Source: Candidatus Obscuribacterales bacterium (GTDB lineage: Bacteria; Cyanobacteriota; Vampirovibrionia; Obscuribacterales; Obscuribacteraceae). From it: 45,904 bases of DNA. The stretch's first letter is position 1, and every line of letters begins with the position of its first letter. The stretch lies in contig JAGVKG010000039.1 in the NCBI GenBank assembly GCA_020050685.1, positions 1 to 45,904 on the forward strand. Direction: 5' to 3'. Position numbers and translations under genes: made by a program. Below are positions 40,560-45,904 of this stretch, one piece after another. The notes beneath the pieces were generated by a model, which was not told where the DNA came from, ran no database searches, and was given only the letters and a program-made list of their open reading frames with translations.

Positions 40560-42590
40560 ATGTTTTGTAAGAATTTCAAATTGACTTTGAGCCGTTTGGC
40601 TTTCCAGTTGTTGCCTTTGCTTTTTTTCCTGGTTGGATTGATGTCTTTTGGCACCGGGGGATCTTTGGCAGCAAGTCAAGGAGAGGTCCCATTGATTCCT
40701 CGCTCGGTCATCTTTGCCGAGCTGGAAAAGGAGAACTTGAAGATTTCTCCAAATGCAAAATATCTTGCTTATTTGGCCCCGGATGCAAACAAAGTTTCGC
40801 AAATTTGCTGCGTCGAGCTTCAGCAATTAGAGCAAAAGCGAAACTTTGATTTGGAAAAATGCATTCAGCTGACTGAAGGTAAAAACACTATCGACAGATA
40901 TCGGTGGTGCTTTGATAACAAACATCTTTTGTTCTTGCGCGACAACGATGGCGATCAGAATTTCCATCTTTATGCCGTCAATCGGTTGACGAAGGAGCAA
41001 AAGGATCTCACTCCCTTTGATGGAGTTCATTGTGAAATAGTCGCGTTGAGTCCGCGATTTCCTAATGAGGTATTAGTTGCCATCAATAAGCGAGATAAGA
41101 ATAAGCATGATGTATATACAATTCAAATTGATTCGGGAAAGATAAATCTAAATACAGTCAATCCAGGCAATGTTGATGCACACTATTTTGTTGCTAATCT
41201 AAATCTGCGCGTTTGTGCGGCAGTGACCACCAATGCCGATGGTGGCAAGACGCTCTTATTTCGGCCGCGCAAACAGAGTAAGTGGCAAAAGATCTTGACT
41301 GCATCAGTTTATGAGGAAATTGAGCCGTTGGCAATTTCGCGTGACGAGAAAAGGATTTTTTGCGACACCGATAAGTTTTCCAACTGCGCATCTTTAGTTT
41401 CAGTTGATACTCAAACGCACAAGCCCACGATAATTGTTAACGACAAAGAAAACGATATTAATGGTGATCTAATCAATCCATTAACTGGGCAAATCGTAGC
41501 AATTGGCGTTCTAAAAGACAAAAGAAAATGGTACGCCGTCGATCCACGTGTTGCACTAGATCTTCAAATTCTGCAAAAGAAGCGCGCTGCATCATTGAAT
41601 TTATTGCAAAGCGATTTGACGAATCGCTTTTGGACGGTTGCTTATACCTATGATGATCGCCCGACTGAATATTGCCTTTATGACCGAGTGACAAAAAGGC
41701 TGGACACCGTATTTGAGGATTGCCCACAACTTCGCAATTACAATCTGGCGAAAATGCAACCGTTCACATTCAAGGCTCGTGATGGCATGACCATACATGG
41801 CTATCTCACCTTACCGCCGAATGCTGAACCAAAGGTACTACCTGCGGTGCTTGTTGCGCATGGGGGACCAGACTCGCGCGATCGTTGGGGGTTGAATCTT
41901 CTCACCCAGTGGTTAGCTAACCGAGGCTATGCTGTAGTTTCGATCAATTATCGTGGTTCGGTTGGCTTCGGAAAAAGGTATGTCCAAGCTGGCGCACGCC
42001 AAATTGGTAGCAAGCTTCCCCAAGATTTAATTGATGGAATAGATTCTCTGATTGGTAAAGGAATAATCAATCCAAATAAAGTGGCAATTATGGGTGGATC
42101 ATTTGGTGGCTACTTAACGCTTTATGGACTTTGTTTTTATCCGGAAAGATTTGCCTGTGGTGTGGATTTGTACGGGCCGACCGATTGGCTAAGCATGATC
42201 AAGGAGTATCCAGTTCACTATGCAGCCTTGCAAGCCCACATAAAAATGTACTTGGGTGATCTGAAGTCGCCTGCCGATCGAAAAATGCTTACCGAATGTT
42301 CGCCTTTATTTTACGCGTCACAGATCAAGGCTCCCCTTTTGATGGCGCAAGGGGCAAACGATCCAAAAGTCAGACCATCGCAAAGCCAAAAAATCTATGA
42401 CACCCTAAAACAAAAAGGCATTCCCGTGCAGTACACCTTATACAAAGACGAGGGGCATGGATTAGCCAAAGAAAGTAATCGCCTGCATTTTTTTGCTCAA
42501 ACGGAAGCTTTCTTAGCTGAGCATTTGGGCGGGCAGGCTGAGCCTCAGGACTCAGCCACTCAAACTAGCGCCGCTATAATCATGAAATAG
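40560..42590 (+). CDS. S9-family prolyl oligopeptidase/acylaminoacyl-peptidase-like serine peptidase
   Basis: The 676-residue product has an N-terminal signal or anchor (FQLLPLLFFLVGLMSFGTGGSLA), so it probably acts outside the cytoplasm. Residues about 50-400 are a WD-like beta-propeller with repeated segments such as NAKYLAYLAPDANK and NKHLLFLRDNDGDQNFHLY. The alpha/beta-hydrolase domain carries the triad Ser514 (GGSFGGY), Asp601 (GANDPKVRP) and His633 (DEGHGLA). Such enzymes cleave short peptides or acyl-amino-acid ends. ATG 40560 has GGGAG 11 bases upstream. A companion substrate system is not apparent. Confidence 0.88.
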   Translation: MFCKNFKLTLSRLAFQLLPLLFFLVGLMSFGTGGSLAASQGEVPLIPRSVIFAELEKENLKISPNAKYLAYLAPDANKVSQICCVELQQLEQKRNFDLEKCIQLTEGKNTIDRYRWCFDNKHLLFLRDNDGDQNFHLYAVNRLTKEQKDLTPFDGVHCEIVALSPRFPNEVLVAINKRDKNKHDVYTIQIDSGKINLNTVNPGNVDAHYFVANLNLRVCAAVTTNADGGKTLLFRPRKQSKWQKILTASVYEEIEPLAISRDEKRIFCDTDKFSNCASLVSVDTQTHKPTIIVNDKENDINGDLINPLTGQIVAIGVLKDKRKWYAVDPRVALDLQILQKKRAASLNLLQSDLTNRFWTVAYTYDDRPTEYCLYDRVTKRLDTVFEDCPQLRNYNLAKMQPFTFKARDGMTIHGYLTLPPNAEPKVLPAVLVAHGGPDSRDRWGLNLLTQWLANRGYAVVSINYRGSVGFGKRYVQAGARQIGSKLPQDLIDGIDSLIGKGIINPNKVAIMGGSFGGYLTLYGLCFYPERFACGVDLYGPTDWLSMIKEYPVHYAALQAHIKMYLGDLKSPADRKMLTECSPLFYASQIKAPLLMAQGANDPKVRPSQSQKIYDTLKQKGIPVQYTLYKDEGHGLAKESNRLHFFAQTEAFLAEHLGGQAEPQDSATQTSAAIIMK

Positions 42591-42628
42591 CAAGACAATT
42601 CAACGTAAAAGTGCCGAGGCGGATGTGG

Positions 42629-43105
42629 CTAGGCGATGTTGCGCTTGTCCGTCGTATGTCTTCTGTGGACCCAGGTGATTAGCCGCTCTGTTTCTTCTTG
42701 CATTTGTTTGAGGGAGTCTTCGTGCGAGCCGATATTGAGAGGATCGCCTGCCTCGACTGCATTCCAGTTATCGATAGCTTGTTTGTAAAGTGTGTGAGCA
42801 ATCATGGACATGCCCCGGCTGGCGTAAAGTTCGGCCAAATTGTATTGAACAACGGCCAAAATTCGCTTATCGGGCTCAGCTGAATGCTCTTCGATATCCA
42901 CGATGTCTTTCAAGAGAGCGATGGCTTCATTTGCCAATCCACGTCTACGGTAGATTGTCGCCATTTGTAAAAGCTCTCCTAGGGAGATTAAATCTGTAAA
43001 CATAACAACTCCGCCTGGGCAGGCAATGCCCTCTGGCATACGAAACCGAAAAAATTTTTTGAGACAAGCTGCACATTTGCTCAGTGGGTGCGACGGCAAT
43101 TTCAT
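42629..43105 (-). CDS. Small TPR-like protein with N-terminal cysteine cluster
   Basis: ATG 43105 gives 158 residues; a longer frame begins at 43138. The first 35 residues hold CAAC and a third Cys (ACPGG), possibly a zinc site. The remainder contains two helical TPR-like repeats (LLQMATIYRRRGLANEAIALLKDIVDI and LAVVQYNLAELYASRGMSMIAHTLYKQAIDNW). No signal peptide is clear, so it is likely cytoplasmic. A repeat element lies just upstream. Function is unknown; a protein-binding adaptor is plausible. Confidence 0.6.
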   Translation of the reverse strand: MKLPSHPLSKCAACLKKFFRFRMPEGIACPGGVVMFTDLISLGELLQMATIYRRRGLANEAIALLKDIVDIEEHSAEPDKRILAVVQYNLAELYASRGMSMIAHTLYKQAIDNWNAVEAGDPLNIGSHEDSLKQMQEETERLITWVHRRHTTDKRNIA

Positions 43106-43149
43106 CTCGAGGTTCCCGTTATTGGCAAAATATGTCAAACAAAAAATTC

Positions 43150-43219
43150 GTAGGGGCGGGGTTTCCCCGCCCTGATTGCCGGCATGTCCCTGCTGAGGGC
43201 GAGGAAACCTCGCCCCTAC
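43150..43219. repeat. GTAGGGGCG-type palindromic repeat, two-arm copy
   Basis: GTAGGGGCGGGGTTTCCCCG (from 43150, arm to 43172) and an inverted arm at 43197-43219 (GGGCGAGGAAACCTCGCCCC and so on) face each other across 24 bp. Each arm is itself palindromic. The right arm contains the rarA stop codon. Similar GTAGGGGCG elements are widespread in cyanobacterial and other genomes. Confidence 0.85.
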
Positions 43220-44490
43220 AGTGTTTCAATTTTGCCCTCAAAACCACGCTTGCTTGGTACGAAGTACTTTCTGCCCGCTAATTCGTCGGGTAAACACTTC
43301 ATATCGGTTTTGGCATTTTCATAACTGTGGGCGTATTTATAGCCCTCGGAATAACCAAGTTCTTTCATCAGTTTGGTCGGCGCATTGCGCAAATGCAGGG
43401 GAACCGGGTGGGCGATTGTATTGAGGGCATCGCCGCTCGCCTCCGAGTAAGCCTTATAGATGGAATTGGATTTTGGGGCAAGCGCACAGTAAACAACCGC
43501 TTGAGCTAATGCCAGCTTAGCTTCCGGCAGTCCGATTAGCTCGACTGCTTGCATTGATGCCACGGTTTGTGGCAAAGCTTGTGGTGCGGCTAGCCCAATG
43601 TCTTCCGAGGCAAAGCGCACGACACGCCTGGCAATGTATAGAGGATCTTCGCCTGCTTCCAACATGCGCGCGAGCCAATATAAGGACGCATCACAATCGG
43701 AATTGCGCATGGACTTATGCAAGGCGGAAATTATGTTGAAGTGATTTTCGCCCGCCTTGTCGTACTTGAGTATGGTTTGTTGTACAGCTTGCTTGATGTC
43801 GTTTTCTGAGATTTGTTTTTTCTCTTTTCTTGATGCTAAAAGTGCAGCAAGCTCAAGGGAATTGAGTGCCGTGCGTGCATCACCGGATGAATAAACCGCA
43901 AGCAACTTAAGTAGATCATCACTGACTGCCAATTTCTCATTGCCCAGTCCGAGCCTGCAATCTGTAAGCGCGCGGCGCAATATGAGCAAAAGATCCGCAC
44001 CACTTAGTTCTTCCATGACAAAAACTTTTAAGCGTGAAAGCAGAGCGGAATTGATCTCGAAAGAAGGGTTCTCCGTGGTGGCACCAATCAACAAAATTGT
44101 GCCAGCTTCTACATAAGGGAGGAATGCATCTTGTTGGGCTTTGTTGAAGCGATGAATTTCATCGACAAACAAAACGGTACGTTTGCCCTCGAAGCTCATG
44201 AAGGCTTCCGCCTCAGCCATCACGGCCTTAATTTCTTTGATGCCGGATGTGACTGCCGAAAATGAAACCCACTTACTATTTGTTTTGTGAGCAATGATTC
44301 GGGCAAGCGTTGTTTTGCCAACGCCAGGTGGTCCCCACAAAATGAACGATGCCAAATCATCCGATTCGATCATTTGTCTCAATACAGCGTCTGAGCCGAG
44401 CAATTTTTCTTGGCCAACAAACTCATCCAAAGTAGCCGGGCGCATGCGCTCAGCTAAAGGAGGTTTAGTAGCTCTTGGTTGCTCGGTCAA
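43216..44490 (-). CDS. rarA: Replication-associated recombination protein A (RarA/MgsA)
   Basis: This 424-residue AAA+ ATPase of the clamp-loader-like RarA family acts at stalled replication forks. Typical features are [16 protein letters not shown] near the N-terminus, Walker A GPPGVGKT (53-60), [17 protein letters not shown], the sensor [13 protein letters not shown], and the C-terminal [26 protein letters not shown] and [21 protein letters not shown]. The start is TTG 44490, because the frame closes at a TGA 18 bp further up and homologues begin just before PLAERMRP. The usual last charged helix after RGFEGKI is cut short, since the stop codon TAG is supplied by the adjacent repeat. Confidence 0.92.
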   Translation of the reverse strand: MTEQPRATKPPLAERMRPATLDEFVGQEKLLGSDAVLRQMIESDDLASFILWGPPGVGKTTLARIIAHKTNSKWVSFSAVTSGIKEIKAVMAEAEAFMSFEGKRTVLFVDEIHRFNKAQQDAFLPYVEAGTILLIGATTENPSFEINSALLSRLKVFVMEELSGADLLLILRRALTDCRLGLGNEKLAVSDDLLKLLAVYSSGDARTALNSLELAALLASRKEKKQISENDIKQAVQQTILKYDKAGENHFNIISALHKSMRNSDCDASLYWLARMLEAGEDPLYIARRVVRFASEDIGLAAPQALPQTVASMQAVELIGLPEAKLALAQAVVYCALAPKSNSIYKAYSEASGDALNTIAHPVPLHLRNAPTKLMKELGYSEGYKYAHSYENAKTDMKCLPDELAGRKYFVPSKRGFEGKIETL

Positions 44491-44497
44491 AACAAGA

Positions 44498-44599
44498 TTA
44501 CCGCATCATGAAAAACACTGATGGGACTAGCGTTATGAGGAAGCTGATGATCATCAGCCAAATTACCGCCTTATAGTGTTGACGAAAGAAGTCAAGCAT
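44498..44599 (-). CDS. 33-residue membrane ORF between uvrC and rarA
   Basis: ATG 44599 has GGAG 8 bases upstream and the frame closes at TAA 44498-44500, only 7 bases before the rarA TTG start. The peptide begins [16 protein letters not shown] and continues as a single hydrophobic helix ([16 protein letters not shown]). The good ribosome binding site and tight position support a real small protein or a translational leader for the TTG-started rarA. No homologue is recognised. Confidence 0.5.
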   Translation of the reverse strand: MLDFFRQHYKAVIWLMIISFLITLVPSVFFMMR

Positions 44600-44646
44600 G
44601 AGGTGCGCTCCGTGTCCTTTGCAGATATATATTATAGGCAGAAATT

Positions 44647-44669
44647 GGGCGGGGAAACCCCGCCCCTAC
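44647..44669. repeat. GTAGGGGCG-type palindromic repeat, one-arm copy at the end of uvrC
   Basis: GGGCGGGGAAACCCCGCCCC and so on (44647-44669) is a single palindromic arm matching those at 43150-43219. Read on the minus strand it begins GTAGGGGCG and contributes the uvrC stop codon TAG. Confidence 0.85.
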
Positions 44670-45904
44670 AGGATCGAACCTTCGTTTTCATGTAAGGCGT
44701 TGTAAATACCTTCGGCGACTTTGGCCGAGATGCCAGGCGCTTGGGTGATTTCTGCCAGTGTGGCTTCTTGCAGTTTGGCAAAGGTGCCGAAATGCGCCAA
44801 GAGTTTCTTGCGCCGGCCTGGGCCAATTTGCGGCAGACTGTCAAAATTAGAGACAAGCGAGCGCTTGGCGCGCAACTTTCTGTGGAATGTGACAGCGAAG
44901 CGGTGTGCCTCGTCGCGCACATGTTGCAGCAAGTGCAGAGCCGGGCAAGCTCGGCTTAAAAGTTGCGGTTGCGATTTCCCAGGCAAGTAAATTTCTTCTT
45001 GGCGTTTTGCCAAGCCAATGATATCGACGTCCAAAATATCCAAGGCGGAAAGCGCATCAAGGGCTGCATTCAGTTGCCCTTTGCCACCATCGATAACAAT
45101 TAGGTCGGGAAAGACTTTGTTTTCTTCCTTCAAACGTTTGTAACGCCTGGTCACCACTTCATTCATCGAGGCAAAGTCGTTCGGTTCGCCTTCAACCGAT
45201 CTGATTTTAAATGTACGGTAGTCTTCTTTTTTCGCCGCACCATTTTCAAACACTACCATGCTTGCCACATTGTCTGTGCCTTGAATGTTGGAGATATCAA
45301 AACACTCAATGCGATAGGGTAATTTGGTCAAAGAAAGCTCATCTTGCAGATTTGTCAGCACTTCAAGGGCTTGGGCGTTTTTGCTTTCGTGCTCATGCAA
45401 TTGCTTGTCTAAAGCTAGCTTCGCATTTTTCTGTGCCATCTCGATAAGAGAAAGTTTTTTGCCGCGCGCTGGAACTTGGACAGTCACGTTCCTGCCTGCC
45501 CGGGCACTCAGTATGTCGGCAAGCGCATCCATTGATTCTATTTTGTGGGCCAGCAACAGTTCTTTGGCAATGGCGATGTCTTCGCAAGTTGTATAGTACT
45601 GATCAACAAAACTCTCATAGGCTTCATCAAAGTTTGTTTTGTCGGTCAGCGGCAAAGAAAACGATTCAGACGAAATTAATTTGCCTTCGCGCACTTTCAA
45701 AAGTCCAAAACAAATAAATCGTTCTGTATGTGCTTCTGCCAAAATATCTTGACTGATGGATTGATCTTGAAAGAATACTTGTTGTTGCTCAATTACCTTT
45801 TCGAGAGTGAAAATCCGATTTCTCAGTTTTGCGGCTTCTTCAAATTGCAGATCATCTGAGAGCCTTTCCATTTGTTTTTTCAACTCGGAGACAACTTCTT
45901 TCTG
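44666..45904 (-). CDS. uvrC: Excinuclease ABC subunit C, 3' part (5' end outside the window)
   Basis: The visible part of about 412 residues begins in the UVR domain (MERLSDDLQFEEAAKLRNRI) that binds UvrB. It continues through the RNase H-like endonuclease domain, with YRIECFDISNIQGT, VIDGGKGQLNAAL and the VRDEAHRFAVTFHR His, and ends with the helix-hairpin-helix pair (LPQIGPGRRKKLLAHFG, APGISAKVAEGIY). UvrC makes both incisions during nucleotide excision repair. The N-terminal GIY-YIG nuclease lies outside the window. The C-terminus is complete but ends in a TAG contributed by a GTAGGGGCG repeat. Confidence 0.95.
   Translation of the reverse strand, partial: QKEVVSELKKQMERLSDDLQFEEAAKLRNRIFTLEKVIEQQQVFFQDQSISQDILAEAHTERFICFGLLKVREGKLISSESFSLPLTDKTNFDEAYESFVDQYYTTCEDIAIAKELLLAHKIESMDALADILSARAGRNVTVQVPARGKKLSLIEMAQKNAKLALDKQLHEHESKNAQALEVLTNLQDELSLTKLPYRIECFDISNIQGTDNVASMVVFENGAAKKEDYRTFKIRSVEGEPNDFASMNEVVTRRYKRLKEENKVFPDLIVIDGGKGQLNAALDALSALDILDVDIIGLAKRQEEIYLPGKSQPQLLSRACPALHLLQHVRDEAHRFAVTFHRKLRAKRSLVSNFDSLPQIGPGRRKKLLAHFGTFAKLQEATLAEITQAPGISAKVAEGIYNALHENEGSIL

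Noticed and set aside
44632-44922. 96-residue minus-strand frame within uvrC
   Set aside because: It is a different frame inside the conserved UvrC endonuclease and helix-hairpin-helix coding region.
1-45904. tRNA, rRNA or known riboswitch genes
   Set aside because: No cloverleaf-like segment, conserved rRNA motif or recognisable riboswitch core was seen by eye in the intergenic regions; a tRNAscan-SE and Infernal run would be decisive.

Overview
The window looks like a chromosomal segment from a bacterium of the Cyanobacteria/Melainabacteria (Vampirovibrionia) lineage, perhaps an Obscuribacterales-like non-photosynthetic member. This is inferred from gene families only: a cyanobacterial-type primary sigma factor, system II cytochrome c maturation (CcsA/Ccs1), DapL-type lysine biosynthesis, a YlqD-family protein, a solanesyl-type polyprenyl diphosphate synthase, a cyanobacterial-style alanine-glyoxylate/serine-pyruvate aminotransferase and many exported TPR proteins. 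No photosynthesis gene, rRNA or tRNA was seen. Base composition is moderate and even.

Region 1 (1-24 kb) is mostly housekeeping. In order it holds: a thyA fragment; a RocA-type P5C dehydrogenase; YlqD; four exported proteins (two of them Q-rich TPR lipoproteins); the primary sigma factor; an ispB-like/ccs1/ccsA operon; dapL behind a putative 32-codon leader ORF; a dienelactone hydrolase; a solitary PglX-like adenine methyltransferase; an aminotransferase; a TonB-C-like protein with a TPR partner; a 3-hydroxyacyl-CoA dehydrogenase; and a tightly coupled trio (76-aa membrane protein, OppF-like ATPase, VOC protein). Two intergenic regions, around 2.0 kb and 23.1 kb, share the same palindromic repeat.

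Region 2 (about 23.2-39.6 kb, all minus strand) is the accessory core. It is a streamlined type IV secretion/conjugation-like locus. In transcription order it encodes two paralogous proline-rich exported proteins, a Gly/Tyr-rich exported protein, another exported protein, a small pilin-like protein, a large VirB6/TrbL-like membrane protein with a long C-terminal domain, a DUF2225-like zinc protein, a VirB3/PrgI-like protein, VirB4, a VirB8-like protein and a VirD4-type coupling ATPase carrying a zinc ribbon. A HigBA-type toxin-antitoxin pair and a replication-relaxation family protein follow. No relaxase, integrase, VirB9/VirB10/VirB7 or VirB11 is recognisable. Four intergenic regions, each in front of one block of this cluster, carry the same dyad (AGTGGG-AA-NN-TTCCC type). 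That makes a locus-specific regulon the most interesting hypothesis here.

Region 3 (39.8-45.9 kb) returns to chromosomal functions: a coiled-coil protein, a strongly folded intergenic element, an S9 prolyl-oligopeptidase family enzyme, a small TPR-like protein, rarA, a 33-aa membrane ORF and the 3' part of uvrC. GTAGGGGCG-type palindromic repeats sit exactly at the 3' ends of both rarA and uvrC and supply their stop codons.
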